From Clostridiales bacterium (lineage in GTDB: Bacteria; Bacillota; Clostridia; Oscillospirales; Oscillospiraceae), in contig DUPK01000006.1 in NCBI GenBank assembly GCA_012838345.1, positions 34,601 to 98,600 on the forward strand: a stretch of DNA of 64,000 nt. Direction: 5' to 3'. This document shows, piece after piece, positions 6,597 to 16,911 of the stretch. The notes under the pieces were generated by a model. That model was not told the origin of the DNA and did no database searches. It saw nothing but the letters and a program-made list of their open reading frames with translations. Position 1 is the first letter of the stretch. Each line of letters begins with the position of its first letter. The translations under genes and the position numbers were made by a program.

Positions 6597-7400
6597 ATGA
6601 AAAGATTAGCTGCTTTTTTACTGGCCGCTCTCATGTGTGTGGCTGTGTTTGCCGGGTGTGAGAAGAAGCCGAAGGAAGATTTCGAGTACATAAAGGACAA
6701 GGGCGAGCTTGTAATAGGAATTACGCTTTTTGCCCCGATGAACTATAAGGACGAAAACGGCGAGCTTGTCGGTTTTGAGACCGAGTTTGCCGAGGCTGTC
6801 TGCGACAAGCTGGGCCTTAAGCCGAAGTTCCAGGTCATCCAGTGGTCCGCCAAGGAGAACGAGCTTGCGGCCAAGACCATAGACTGCGTCTGGAACGGCA
6901 TGACGATTACCGAAGAGCGCGCCCAGAACATGGACATTTCCATCCCCTATCTGATGAACAAGCAGGTAATGGTGGTCAAGGCCGAAAACCTTGAAAAGTA
7001 TTCGGACATTGCCAACATCGCCGGAGCCGCTGTCGTGGCAGAGAAGAAGTCCGCCGGCGAGAGCGTGGTGCAGACGGACGAGGCTTTTAAGGACGCAAAG
7101 TACACCGCGGTTGACACCCAGGCCAAGGTGCTCATGGAGGTTGCGGCGGGCACGGCCGACATCGGCGTTGTGGACTATGTAATGACCATCGGCTCCATAG
7201 GCGAGGGCACCGACTACGCGAAGCTCAAAGTGGTCGAGACAGTCGACTTTGCCGAGGAGGAGTACGGCATAGCCTTCCGCAAAAACAGCCCCGAGACCCT
7301 CAAGAAGTTCAACGAAGCCATACAGGAGCTCGCGGCAGACGGCACGCTAAAGGCAATAGCCGAGAAGTATAAGCTCCAGGATTTGCTGCTTGTAAAATAA
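6597..7400 (+). CDS. Amino-acid ABC transporter substrate-binding lipoprotein (family 3)
   Basis: 267 residues. A lipoprotein signal peptide ends in the lipobox VFAGC (Cys20). The mature part is a periplasmic-binding-protein family 3 fold: KGELVIGITLFAPMNYKDENGELVGFETEFAEAV is the hallmark N-lobe start, followed by DCVWNGMTITEERAQNMDIS. It captures a polar or charged amino acid, or cystine, outside the cell and delivers it to the permease at 7580 and ATPase at 8255. The specific ligand cannot be read from sequence. AGGAG lies nine bases before the ATG. A terminator-like hairpin separates it from the permease, so the binding protein is probably made in excess. Confidence 0.93.
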   Translation: MKRLAAFLLAALMCVAVFAGCEKKPKEDFEYIKDKGELVIGITLFAPMNYKDENGELVGFETEFAEAVCDKLGLKPKFQVIQWSAKENELAAKTIDCVWNGMTITEERAQNMDISIPYLMNKQVMVVKAENLEKYSDIANIAGAAVVAEKKSAGESVVQTDEAFKDAKYTAVDTQAKVLMEVAAGTADIGVVDYVMTIGSIGEGTDYAKLKVVETVDFAEEEYGIAFRKNSPETLKKFNEAIQELAADGTLKAIAEKYKLQDLLLVK

Positions 7401-7417
7401 GTCTTTAATGGGCGACA

Positions 7418-7463
7418 ACAATCCGGTTCCGCGCTGCGGAATCGGATTGTTCCGGCCTTTTTT
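7418..7463 (+). terminator. Intercistronic terminator/attenuating hairpin after the binding protein gene
   Basis: ACAATCCGGTTCCGC (7418-7432) pairs with GCGGAATCGGATTGT (7436-7450), followed by CCGGCCTTTTTT. The stem and T run fit an intrinsic terminator. Because the permease and ATPase follow on the same strand, partial read-through is the likely design. Confidence 0.8.
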
Positions 7464-7579
7464 CTCACATGGAAATATCGCCCTATTTGGCGCGCTGTTT
7501 AAAGCGCACCCGCAGCGGGGCGCATTTTGCCCGAACGGTTTTTTTTATTTGTTTTAGGATACTATAAAGGCGGTCTAAA

Positions 7580-8251
7580 ATGTCATTCCAAACGGTAACA
7601 AAAGTGCTCCTGCAGGGTTTTGCGGAAAACTGCGTGATTTTCGCGGTAACACTGCTCTTTGCCATCCCGCTGGGGCTTATTATAGCATTCGGTTCCATGT
7701 CGCGCTTCTGGCCGCTTAAATGGCTGACAAGGACCTTTGTCTGGGTCATCAGGGGTACGCCCCTGATGCTCCAGCTTTTTGTAGTCATGTACGTGCCGGG
7801 GCTCCTGTTCGACGTCACGATGCCGAACAGGGTGCTGGGGATTCCCATCGACCCGCGCATGTTCTCGGCGCTCGTTGCGTTTATAATCAATTACGCCGCG
7901 TATTTTTCAGAGATTTACAGGGGCGGCATAGAGAGCATAGCGGTCGGCCAGTACGAGGCGGGACAGGTTCTGGGCATGACGGGGCCGCAGATATTTTTCA
8001 AAGTTGTGCTCCTGCAGGTGGTAAAGCGCATAATACCGCCGATGGGCAACGAGATTATCACGCTCGTGAAAGACACCTCTCTTGCCCGCGTCATCGCCGT
8101 GCAGGAGATACTGTGGATTGCGGAGGAGTTCACGACCGTTGGCCTCATCTGGCCGCTATTTTATACGGGCGTATTCTTCCTCGCCTTCTGCGGGGTTTTG
8201 ACGCTGCTGTTCGGATTTATCGAGCGGAAGCTCGACTATTTCAGAGGTTAA
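7580..8251 (+). CDS. Amino-acid ABC transporter permease (HisM/GlnP family)
   Basis: 223 residues, the usual length for single-domain polar amino-acid permeases. It has about five transmembrane helices, the family element WVIRGTPLMLQL (about 54-65), and the EAA coupling loop YEAGQVLGMTGPQIFFKVVLLQ (about 130-151) that docks with the ATPase. It probably works as a homodimer, as no second permease gene is present. The ATPase begins three bases after its stop. Confidence 0.94.
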   Translation: MSFQTVTKVLLQGFAENCVIFAVTLLFAIPLGLIIAFGSMSRFWPLKWLTRTFVWVIRGTPLMLQLFVVMYVPGLLFDVTMPNRVLGIPIDPRMFSALVAFIINYAAYFSEIYRGGIESIAVGQYEAGQVLGMTGPQIFFKVVLLQVVKRIIPPMGNEIITLVKDTSLARVIAVQEILWIAEEFTTVGLIWPLFYTGVFFLAFCGVLTLLFGFIERKLDYFRG

Positions 8252-8254
8252 ACT

Positions 8255-9040
8255 ATGCCTATACTGGAAGTTAGAAACATACGCAAATCCTTCGGGAACA
8301 ACGAGGTCCTGAGGGGCGTTGGATTTACAATGGAAAAGGGCGAGGTGCTCGCGATAATCGGCAGCTCCGGTAGCGGCAAGACGACCTTGCTGCGCTGCCT
8401 CAATTTTCTGGAACGGCCCGACGCCGGGCAGATTCTCGTTAACGGGGAAATGCTGTTTGACGCGGAGGACGAGTCCATCCATAACGAGAAGGAGCTGCGG
8501 AAAAAGCGCTTGCACTTCGGGCTGGTTTTCCAGTCCTTTAACCTTTTCCCGCAGTACAACGTGCTACGGAACGTAAGCCTCGCAATGGAGCTTCTTGCAA
8601 AGGAAAGGCCGGACTTTAAAAGCAGGCGCAGGGAGATTATGGGGGAGATTGAGAGCAGGGCGCTGGCGCTTATCTCGCGCGTCGGCCTTGCCGACAAGGT
8701 AAATTCTTACCCCTACCAGCTCTCAGGCGGTCAGCAGCAGCGTGTCGCGATAGCAAGGGCACTCGCCCTCTCGCCGGAGATACTCTGCTTCGACGAGCCG
8801 ACGAGCGCGCTTGACCCGGAGCTGACAGGAGAGGTGCTAAAGGTAATACGCAGCCTTAAATCCTCGGACAGCACCATGATAGTCGTCACGCACGAGATGG
8901 AGTTTGCGCGGAACGTCGCCGACAAGGTCATATTTATGGCGGACGGCCTTATCGAGGAGGAGGGCACCGCCGAGGAGGTCTTCGGAAACCCGAAGAGCGA
9001 GCGCACCCGCGCCTTTTTCAGCAGCCTTTCCGAGAGGTAG
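8255..9040 (+). CDS. Amino-acid ABC transporter ATP-binding protein (GlnQ family)
   Basis: 261 residues. Walker A GSSGSGKTT (about 36-44), signature LSGGQQQRVAIARAL, Walker B ILCFDEPTSALD and the switch histidine in VVTHEMEFA are intact. The family stretch NLFPQYNVLRNV is present. It has a slightly longer insertion (EDESIHNEKELRKKR) between Walker A and the Q-loop than GlnQ of E. coli, common in Clostridial members. It powers import through the 7580 permease. Confidence 0.95.
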   Translation: MPILEVRNIRKSFGNNEVLRGVGFTMEKGEVLAIIGSSGSGKTTLLRCLNFLERPDAGQILVNGEMLFDAEDESIHNEKELRKKRLHFGLVFQSFNLFPQYNVLRNVSLAMELLAKERPDFKSRRREIMGEIESRALALISRVGLADKVNSYPYQLSGGQQQRVAIARALALSPEILCFDEPTSALDPELTGEVLKVIRSLKSSDSTMIVVTHEMEFARNVADKVIFMADGLIEEEGTAEEVFGNPKSERTRAFFSSLSER

Positions 9041-9149
9041 CGCCGCGGGTAGTTACGGGAGTTAGCCGCACTATAAAAGCCGCGGCAAAGGATTGGATTT
9101 GCCGGCCAGAAAGCGCTCGGGCATATTTATGACAATGAGCTTAAAATCG

Positions 9150-9178
9150 AATGGGCTGCTCACTTTGAGCGGCCCATT
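9150..9178. terminator. Bidirectional terminator between glnQ-type gene and the helicase
   Basis: AATGGGCTGCTCA (9150-9162) pairs with TGAGCGGCCCATT (9166-9178) with one mismatch. It lies between two converging genes. The plus side continues AAGTTTA and the minus side CGATTTT. The rest of 9041-9266 shows no gene. Confidence 0.55.
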
Positions 9179-9266
9179 AAGTTTACTCAGCTATTGCTTT
9201 GTCCTGTTTACTTCCATACACATAACGCTTATGTGCCGATGCTTCTTGGGTGAAAATATCAATAAT

Positions 9267-11018
9267 TTAAAGCAGATTATTTATGTCGGAGCTGATTTGC
9301 TTTCTCTCCTCGTAGACCCACTCCTCGTCAAAGTCGAGATTGAGTGCCTTGGAGAACGAATAGTACAGATTTACCTTCTGGTAGTACTCCTCGTACTCCG
9401 AAAGGCCGAAGGAGTTGAGGGTCGGCCTTGAGAGCCTGTCCCTCTTCAGGACAAAAATTTCCTCCACGTAAGTGATAAACTGCTCCAAAAGCTCCTCGCT
9501 GTTAACGTCGAAGGGCAGGCTCATCAGCTTCCACTCTAGCGCCTCGGGGAGCTTGTAGGGCTTTAGGCTGTCCAGAATCAGAATATAGTCCCTGACGTCC
9601 TTTTTGCGGTAGTAATTGAGGGCCTCTTCCCTCGTGCTCCAGAGCGCAAGCTTCTCCTTGAGCGGCAAAATGCCTATGTCGAGAATCGCCTCGCCGGGTC
9701 CGACGACCGCCTTTTCGATTTCGTCGTCCTGAGTGCGGAGCATGTCTTCGATAAATGAGATGTCCTCGTCCATGCAGGCGACGTAGCCGACCTCGTAAAT
9801 GCCTATGCGACCCGCCCTGCCTGCAATCTGCTTTACCTCCTGCGAGCTGAGGAAGCGGACCTCCTCGCCGTCAAACTTCTTAATATCGGTGAAAACAATC
9901 CTCCTGATGGGTAAGTTTACGCCCATTCCAATTGCGTCGGTGGATATGAGAATCTGGTTTTCCCCACTGACAAAGGCCGAGTACTGCATTCTTCTCACCT
10001 CCGGGGGCAGGTCGCCGTAGATGACGCTGTTTGTAATCCCGCGCTCCCCGAAGTATCTGGAGAGCTCAAGCACCCGCCGTTTTGAGAAGGCCACCAGGGC
10101 GTCGCCCTTTTGCACGTCGTCTGGCCTTACGTTCCTTCTCTCAACTTTGAGCGGGACAAGGCGGGAGTACTCGCGGATTTCAAGTTCGTCCCCGCAGTCT
10201 CCTATCATCCTGATAAGCTGCTCTTTGGCGCTCAGCGCGCCGCACAGGTGTATTTCCGGGCAGCGGAGGCCGAGTATTGCCCTGGTCCAGGCGTCGCCGC
10301 GCTGCAGGTCCGCGAGAAGCTGCACCTCGTCTATTATGGCGACCTCGTATAACCTGTCTATATCGGCCTTTTCGACGGTGCAGCTTGAATGGCTCGCCCC
10401 GTCCACCCTTATCTCCTCCTCTCCGGTGAGCAGGTTGCAGCGGACGCCCTCGCTGTTTAAGCGCTCAAAGTTTTCAAGGGCGAGTATTCTAAGCGGCGCG
10501 AGATAAAGCCCGTTTCCGCTCTGCTTTAGGCGCTGCAGGGCGTTATAGGTCTTGCCCGTGTTCGTGTCTCCGAGGTGCAGGAAGAAGCGCCGCTTTATTT
10601 TCCTTGCCTCGGGATAGAAGTCCTTGGGATTTTCAGGCAGAAGTCGGCTGAACTGTTCGGCGACAATTTTGGGGATGTGGTTTGTCACAAGCACGGAGAT
10701 AATGCCCGAGTTTAAATAGGACTTGAAGTTCCCCGGGACAATCTCCTCGAATTTGTATTCCGTTTTGTTTGTCTTGTTGTAATGCTCCAAAAGCCGCTCC
10801 GAGACCTCTCCGAGCAGCTCTACATAGCCGTCGTAAAGCCCGCGGTAGTCGCCAAGGCCCAGTCCGGACAGGGTCCTTAAATCCTTGAGCTTCTTTCTGA
10901 CGACCGACTCAAGATGCCATAGCTTGCCGCTTTTGGTCTGAGCGGCCTGGTGCTTGAGCTTCGGTAAGAGTTTTTTCAAGTAGTTGAGCTCGTGCTGTGC
11001 TCTCCGGTCCTTTTTCAT
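9267..11018 (-). CDS. Suv3-like DExH-box RNA helicase
   Basis: 583 residues from the ATG at 11018, chosen because GGGAGG lies nine bases upstream; a longer TTG start at 11051 is less likely. After an uncharacterised ~150-residue N-terminus comes a helicase core closely following mitochondrial Suv3: motif I GDTNTGKT (about 150-157), APLRILALE, TGEE, motif II AIIDEVQ, QRGDAWTRAILG, EIHLCGA, VIYGDLPPEVRR, ISTDAIGMGVNLPI (motif V) and QIAGRAGR (motif VI). The C-terminal ~130 residues resemble the Suv3 helical end. Suv3 unwinds RNA for exonucleolytic decay. No RNase or PNPase gene is adjacent here, and the bacterial role is an inference. It sits downstream of spoIIQ behind a terminator. Confidence 0.85.
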   Translation of the reverse strand: MKKDRRAQHELNYLKKLLPKLKHQAAQTKSGKLWHLESVVRKKLKDLRTLSGLGLGDYRGLYDGYVELLGEVSERLLEHYNKTNKTEYKFEEIVPGNFKSYLNSGIISVLVTNHIPKIVAEQFSRLLPENPKDFYPEARKIKRRFFLHLGDTNTGKTYNALQRLKQSGNGLYLAPLRILALENFERLNSEGVRCNLLTGEEEIRVDGASHSSCTVEKADIDRLYEVAIIDEVQLLADLQRGDAWTRAILGLRCPEIHLCGALSAKEQLIRMIGDCGDELEIREYSRLVPLKVERRNVRPDDVQKGDALVAFSKRRVLELSRYFGERGITNSVIYGDLPPEVRRMQYSAFVSGENQILISTDAIGMGVNLPIRRIVFTDIKKFDGEEVRFLSSQEVKQIAGRAGRIGIYEVGYVACMDEDISFIEDMLRTQDDEIEKAVVGPGEAILDIGILPLKEKLALWSTREEALNYYRKKDVRDYILILDSLKPYKLPEALEWKLMSLPFDVNSEELLEQFITYVEEIFVLKRDRLSRPTLNSFGLSEYEEYYQKVNLYYSFSKALNLDFDEEWVYEERKQISSDINNLL

Positions 11019-11104
11019 CAGACCCCGCCTCCCGTAGTCAAATAAGGCCAATTACTATTTTAGCCCCTGAAACGCAAAAAATTAAGCCCAAAGAGCAAAA
11101 ATGT

Positions 11105-11142
11105 CGAAAAAATAAGGGCAGCTCCGCTCCCGAAGCTGCCTT
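11105..11142 (-). terminator. Rho-independent terminator of the SpoIIQ-like gene
   Basis: On the minus strand GGCAGCT...AGCTGCC (11117-11140) is followed by CTTATTTTTTC. It lies 34 bases after the M23 gene stop and ahead of the helicase gene. Confidence 0.8.
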
Positions 11143-11175
11143 GGGTTGATTTTGAGCCAATTTCTTGGCCTTTCT

Positions 11176-11895
11176 TTAATTGGGCAGGTAGTCAAGGGGG
11201 TTGACGCTATTGCCGTTTAATGTCATCTCCAGGTGCAGGTGCGGCTCCCGTCCCGCCTCGCTTATCGAGGTCTCGCCAACCCTGCCTATGAGGTCGCCCA
11301 TCTCAACCGTGTCGCCCACGCTCACGAGCAGGTCGGTGTCAAGGTTTGAGTAGACGCTCACGAGGTTGCCGCCGTGTTCTATGGTGACCGTTGTCCCGCT
11401 CATTCCGTCCTTTTCAATGCCGATAACGGTTCCGTCAGCTATTGCGGAGACGGCGGTGCCGAGGTCGGTGGCGATGTCAATGCCCGGGTGTGTGCGCCAG
11501 TCTGACATGGTCGGGTTATATATCAGCGCGTCTACGGAATAGGGCATTGTAATATCGCCGGAGACAGGCCACATAAAGCTCTTGGGCGTGGGTTTTGCTT
11601 CCTGCTTCGGAGCGGGTGTCTGGGTCGTAATAGGCTCCTCGCCCCGATTGCTCTCGGGGTTTTCCTCCAGGTTGGATTCGGGGTTCTCACCTACGTTGGG
11701 GGCGGGGGTAATTGCGGGGGTCTGGGGATTGAACACGTCCTCCCCGGTTTCAGGCAATTGCGCCGTAACTCTCTGTCCCACGTCGGTGAACTCAACTACA
11801 GCCCAGGTGCCGACGCCGATGATGGCGAGGCACAGGATAAGGGCTATGTAGAAGCCCTTATCAGCAAAAAACTTGCGAACGGATCTGTTTTTCAT
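11176..11895 (-). CDS. spoIIQ: SpoIIQ-like membrane-anchored M23 protein
   Basis: 239 residues from the ATG at 11895, which has GGAGG eleven bases upstream. One transmembrane helix (about 13-33) is followed by a Pro/Thr/Glu-rich linker with tandem ENPESN units (about 60-100), then an M23/LytM domain. FMWPVSGDITMPYS opens the domain, and both zinc motifs are present: THPGIDIATD and EPHLHLEM. SpoIIQ is made in the forespore and binds SpoIIIAH to form the channel across the intermembrane space. Bacillus SpoIIQ lacks the catalytic histidine whereas Clostridial versions keep it, as here. The assignment to SpoIIQ rather than a generic M23 protein rests on layout, size and the candidate forespore promoter, so is moderate. 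Confidence 0.75.
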   Translation of the reverse strand: MKNRSVRKFFADKGFYIALILCLAIIGVGTWAVVEFTDVGQRVTAQLPETGEDVFNPQTPAITPAPNVGENPESNLEENPESNRGEEPITTQTPAPKQEAKPTPKSFMWPVSGDITMPYSVDALIYNPTMSDWRTHPGIDIATDLGTAVSAIADGTVIGIEKDGMSGTTVTIEHGGNLVSVYSNLDTDLLVSVGDTVEMGDLIGRVGETSISEAGREPHLHLEMTLNGNSVNPLDYLPN

Positions 11896-11911
11896 GGATA
11901 GATTTACCTCC

Positions 11912-11955
11912 AAAAAAGCTCTCTGCCGACATTTTTGACGGCAGAGAGCTTTTTT
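11912..11955 (-). terminator. Terminator of the glycolytic operon (after eno)
   Basis: On the minus strand a 17-base arm of six As and GCTCTCTGCCG (11939-11955) pairs perfectly with its complement (11912-11928) and ends in TTTTTT. The T run directly joins the GGAGG ribosome site of spoIIQ, so no space is left for a separate downstream promoter. Confidence 0.9.
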
Positions 11956-11959
11956 ATAC
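11930..11959 (-). promoter_or_regulatory. Candidate sigma-F promoter of spoIIQ overlapping the eno terminator
   Basis: Minus strand GTATA (11955-11959), 15 bases, then GTCAAAAATG (11930-11939). This fits the Bacillus sigma-F form GYWTA-N15-GGNRANANTW at the -35 and at the key G, A, A and T of the -10, with two mismatches. The -10 falls in the terminator loop, so a transcript from here would contain only the right arm of the hairpin. Confidence 0.4.
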
Positions 11960-12000
11960 AACAATTTAGAAAATTTTTGGAAAATTTTAGGTTATATATC

Positions 12001-13314
<1,314 letters not shown>

Positions 13315-13350
13315 TTAGTCGATATAGAATATGAAAAACCAAAATAGGCC

Positions 13351-14868
13351 TTATTCCTTCAAAATTAAGCTCTCGCCGGTCATCTCGGGCGGTTTTTCAA
13401 GGCCCATCAGCTCGAGCATCGTGGGGATAATATCGGAGAGCCTGCCGTTTCTGAGCCTTACGTCGGCCCCGCAAACGATAAAGGGCACGGGATTTAGCGT
13501 ATGGGAAGTGCAGACCGAACCGTCTTTTGTCAGCATCCTGTCGGCGTTGCCGTGGTCGGCGGTGACAAGCGCTATGCCGCCCATCCCGCGGACCGCCTCC
13601 AGGACCTGTCCGAGGCACTCGTCCACCACTTCGACCGCTTTTACGGCCGCTTCAAATACTCCCGTGTGTCCTACCATGTCGCAGTTGGCAAAATTCATTA
13701 TTACGGCGTCGTACCTGCCGCTTTGTATACGGTTGCAGGCCTCCTCGCATACCTCGTAGGCCTTCATTTCGGGGATTTTGTCATAAGTTGCAAACTCGCG
13801 GGAGGAGGGGATAAGCACCCGGTCCTCGCCCTTGTAGGGCTTTTCCACCCCGCCGTTGAAGAAGAAGGTAACATGGGCGTACTTTTCGGTTTCGGCTATG
13901 CGAAGCTGAGTCATGCCGAGGCGGCTTATAAACTCGCCGAAGGTGTTTTTCGGCACCTCGGGCGGGAAGGCGACAGTCACGTTCGGCATTTTCTCGTCGT
14001 ACTGGGCGGTGCAGACGTAGTTGACCTTAAAGTATCCGCCCCGGCGCTCAAAGCCGTTAAAATCCTCGTCCACGAAGGCACGTGTAAGCTGTCTTGCCCT
14101 GTCGGGCCGGAAGTTTAAGTGAATTACAGTATCGGCCGGCTTTACTAGGCCCTCGGGCGTGACTATGATTGGCTCGATAAACTCGTCGGTTATGCCCTTT
14201 TCATAGGATTCCAGAACGGCCTTGACCGGGTCGTCTGAAAGAGTGCCCTCGCCGAAAACAAGGGCGTCGTAAGCCCTCTGCGTCCTGTCCCAGCGCTTGT
14301 CGCGGTCCATCGCGTAAAAGCGACCCATGACCGTAGCAATTTTCGCGCCGTATTCGCTGCATTTCAGGGCGCAGGTTCTCATGTAACCCTCGCCGCTTGT
14401 CGGCAGGGAGTCCCTGCCGTCGGTGAAGCAGTGCACATACACCTGCTTGGCCCCGCGCCTTCTGCACAGCTCAAGCGCCGCCCAGAGGTGGTAAGTGTCG
14501 CTGTGCACGCCCACATCGGACAGGAGGATAAAAAGATGCACCGCGGCGCCCTTTGAAACCGCCTCGTCTATTGCGGAAATATAGGCCTCGTTTTCAAAGA
14601 AGGAGCCGTCGTCGACAGAGTTTGTTATGCGCAGCAGGCTCTGGTAGACTATCCTGCCCGCGCCTATGTTCATGTGGCCGACCTCGCTGTTGCCCATAGT
14701 TCCGTCGGGGAGCCCGACGTCCTTTCCGCTGGTCGAGAGAAGCGAATTGGGATAGTTTTTTAGCAGCTCGTCGATAACCGGAGTGTTTGCGGCCGCTATT
14801 GCGTTGCCAGCGTGGGGTGAGTCTATGGCAAACCCGTCGAGTATGATCAGCGTAGTAGGAACCTTCAT
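13351..14868 (-). CDS. gpmI: 2,3-bisphosphoglycerate-independent phosphoglycerate mutase
   Basis: 505 residues, normal for GpmI. The metal-binding alkaline-phosphatase-type core is visible: LIILDGFAI with the first Asp, GNSEVGHMNIGAGR with the phosphorylated Ser, and ADHGNADRM near the C-terminus. HCFTDGRDSLPTSG and the substrate-binding region NFRPDRARQLTRA are also present. It interconverts 3- and 2-phosphoglycerate and needs manganese; in spore formers this pH-sensitive enzyme is linked to 3-phosphoglycerate storage in spores. GGAGG precedes the ATG by six bases. It lies between tpiA and eno. Confidence 0.98.
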   Translation of the reverse strand: MKVPTTLIILDGFAIDSPHAGNAIAAANTPVIDELLKNYPNSLLSTSGKDVGLPDGTMGNSEVGHMNIGAGRIVYQSLLRITNSVDDGSFFENEAYISAIDEAVSKGAAVHLFILLSDVGVHSDTYHLWAALELCRRRGAKQVYVHCFTDGRDSLPTSGEGYMRTCALKCSEYGAKIATVMGRFYAMDRDKRWDRTQRAYDALVFGEGTLSDDPVKAVLESYEKGITDEFIEPIIVTPEGLVKPADTVIHLNFRPDRARQLTRAFVDEDFNGFERRGGYFKVNYVCTAQYDEKMPNVTVAFPPEVPKNTFGEFISRLGMTQLRIAETEKYAHVTFFFNGGVEKPYKGEDRVLIPSSREFATYDKIPEMKAYEVCEEACNRIQSGRYDAVIMNFANCDMVGHTGVFEAAVKAVEVVDECLGQVLEAVRGMGGIALVTADHGNADRMLTKDGSVCTSHTLNPVPFIVCGADVRLRNGRLSDIIPTMLELMGLEKPPEMTGESLILKE

Positions 14869-14901
14869 TTTATTCCTCCAATTTGACTCAAAAAAGGGGC
14901 G

Positions 14902-15672
14902 TCACTGGTTCGCGGCCTCTATGATTGCGGCGAAATGCTCAGGGTCCAGCGACGCGCCGCCTATAAGGCCGCCGTCGATGTCGGGCATGGAAAGAAGCTG
15001 CGCGGCGTTGTCCTTGTTCATGGAGCCTCCGTACTGTATGGTGACTGCCCGCGCTATCCTTGCCCCGTACAGGCTGCGGATGATGGCCCTAATATGTGAA
15101 CAGACCTCGCCTGCCTCCTCCGCGGAGGCGGTTTTGCCGGTGCCTATGGCCCAGACAGGCTCGTAGGCGAATATGACGCGGCGCATTTTCTCTGGGGGAA
15201 CGGCGCTGAGGGCAAGTTTTACCTGCATGGAAATAAGGTCCTTGGTTACTCCCATCTCGCGCTGCTCAAGCGTCTCGCCGACGCAGATTATGGGAATAAG
15301 GCCGGCGCCGATGGCGGCCGTGACCTTGGCGCGCACCATCTCGTCGGTCTCGCCAAAATAGCTGCGGCGCTCACTGTGGCCGATAATAACGTATTTTACC
15401 CCGAGGTCGCGCAGTTGATTTGCCGAAACCTCGCCGGTGTATGCGCCGGAATCCTTGTCGCTCACATTCTGAGCCCCCACGGCTATGCGGCAGTCGCGCA
15501 AGGCCTTTATAAGCTGAGGCAGCATGACAAAGGGAGCACAGATTACAACCTCGCAGTGCTTTGTTTTGCCGGCCAGGGCCCTCAGAGTGTCGGCATAGGG
15601 TTTGACCTCCGACGGGAGCATGTTCATTTTCCAGTTGCCTGCGATTACAGTTTTTCTGTATTTTCTATTCAT
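14902..15672 (-). CDS. tpiA: Triosephosphate isomerase
   Basis: 256 residues. AGNWKMN (Lys of the active site), the catalytic His in IIGHSERR, the catalytic Glu in [16 protein letters not shown] (also the mobile loop), and IQYGGSMN and [15 protein letters not shown] phosphate-binding loops are intact. It interconverts dihydroxyacetone phosphate and glyceraldehyde 3-phosphate. GGAGG lies six bases before the ATG. Thirteen bases separate it from pgk. Confidence 0.98.
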   Translation of the reverse strand: MNRKYRKTVIAGNWKMNMLPSEVKPYADTLRALAGKTKHCEVVICAPFVMLPQLIKALRDCRIAVGAQNVSDKDSGAYTGEVSANQLRDLGVKYVIIGHSERRSYFGETDEMVRAKVTAAIGAGLIPIICVGETLEQREMGVTKDLISMQVKLALSAVPPEKMRRVIFAYEPVWAIGTGKTASAEEAGEVCSHIRAIIRSLYGARIARAVTIQYGGSMNKDNAAQLLSMPDIDGGLIGGASLDPEHFAAIIEAANQ

Positions 15673-15685
15673 TAAAGCCCTCCTT

Positions 15686-16879
15686 TTATCTGTCGAGCAG
15701 ACAAGCTACTCCCGGCAGCTCTTTACCCTCCAGGAACTCCAGGGAGGCGCCGCCCCCGGTTGAAACATGGGACATCTTATCGGCAAAGCCGAACTGATTT
15801 ACCGCAGCGGCGCTGTCTCCGCCGCCGACAATGGTATAGGCAGAGGATTCCGCCATGGCTTTCGCAACGGCGATGGTGCCGGCGGCGAAAGCGGGGAACT
15901 CGAAAACGCCCATGGGACCGTTCCACACGACGGTTCCCGCCTCCTTGATTGCCCCGGCGAAGATTTCCGCCGTCATCGGGCCTATGTCAAGGCCGAGCTG
16001 GTCATCTGGTATCGCGTCGCTGGATACGAGCGCGGGCTCGGCCTCCGCCGAAAACTCGGGTGCGACCACGGTGTCGACGGGGAGCAGCAGCGAGACGCCG
16101 TTGTTTGCGGCGGCCTCCAGCATCTCAAGGGCATAGGGGATCTGCTCGTCCTCGCAGATGGATTTTCCTATCTCCTTGCCTTGCGCTTTGAGGAAGGTGT
16201 AGGCCATTCCGCCGCCAATAAGAATAGTATCAGCCCTGGTGAGCAGGTTTCTTATAACTCCAAGCTTGTCACTGACCTTCGAGCCGCCGAGGACGGTTAC
16301 GAAGGGGTGCTTCGGATTGTCCAGAGCGCCGCCGAGGGCCGCAAGCTCTCTGGCGAGCAGCAGGCCGCAAACCGCGGGCAGGAAGTGCGCGACACCCTCA
16401 GTCGAGGCGTGGGCGCGGTGTACGGTACCGAAGGAGTCGGAGACGAAGATGTCCGCCATAGAGGCGAGCTTCCGGGCAAACTCCGGGGCGTTCTTCTCCT
16501 CCTCCTTATGGAAGCGTAAGTTTTCAAGCAGCATTATCTCGCCCGGTTTCAAGGCCGCGGCAAGGCTCAGAGCCTCGTCGCCTATTACGTCCTTTGCAAA
16601 CTTCACCGGTCTGCCCAGGCGCTCGGAGAGCCGTTTTGCAACGGGCCTAAGTGACAAATCCTCCCGCCACTCCCCCTTGGGGCGGCCGAGGTGCGAGCAG
16701 GCTATGACTGAGGCGCCATTGTCAAGGAGATAATTGATTGTGGGAAGGGAGGCCACTATACGAATCTCGTCTGAAATCTCACCGGTTTTCTTGTCAAGCG
16801 GTACATTGAAATCACATCGAAGAAGAATTTTTTTACCGCTTACGTCAATGTCCCTCACGGTTTTCTTGTTGGAATTCAT
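15686..16879 (-). CDS. pgk: Phosphoglycerate kinase
   Basis: 397 residues. The substrate half has [21 protein letters not shown] and [14 protein letters not shown]; the nucleotide half has [25 protein letters not shown] and [11 protein letters not shown]; the C-terminus has [13 protein letters not shown] and [13 protein letters not shown]. It makes ATP from 1,3-bisphosphoglycerate. The ATG at 16879 is preferred over the GTG three bases earlier because of GAGGAG eight bases upstream. The gapA gene that usually precedes pgk is absent; trmL takes that place. Confidence 0.97.
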   Translation of the reverse strand: MNSNKKTVRDIDVSGKKILLRCDFNVPLDKKTGEISDEIRIVASLPTINYLLDNGASVIACSHLGRPKGEWREDLSLRPVAKRLSERLGRPVKFAKDVIGDEALSLAAALKPGEIMLLENLRFHKEEEKNAPEFARKLASMADIFVSDSFGTVHRAHASTEGVAHFLPAVCGLLLARELAALGGALDNPKHPFVTVLGGSKVSDKLGVIRNLLTRADTILIGGGMAYTFLKAQGKEIGKSICEDEQIPYALEMLEAAANNGVSLLLPVDTVVAPEFSAEAEPALVSSDAIPDDQLGLDIGPMTAEIFAGAIKEAGTVVWNGPMGVFEFPAFAAGTIAVAKAMAESSAYTIVGGGDSAAAVNQFGFADKMSHVSTGGGASLEFLEGKELPGVACLLDR

Positions 16880-16911
16880 CACGATGTCTCCTCGTTCTGT
16901 ACTTATTGTTA

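Noticed and set aside
15767..16519. 250-codon frame antisense to pgk
   Set aside because: It lies opposite a clear phosphoglycerate kinase and has no ribosome site or recognisable domain.
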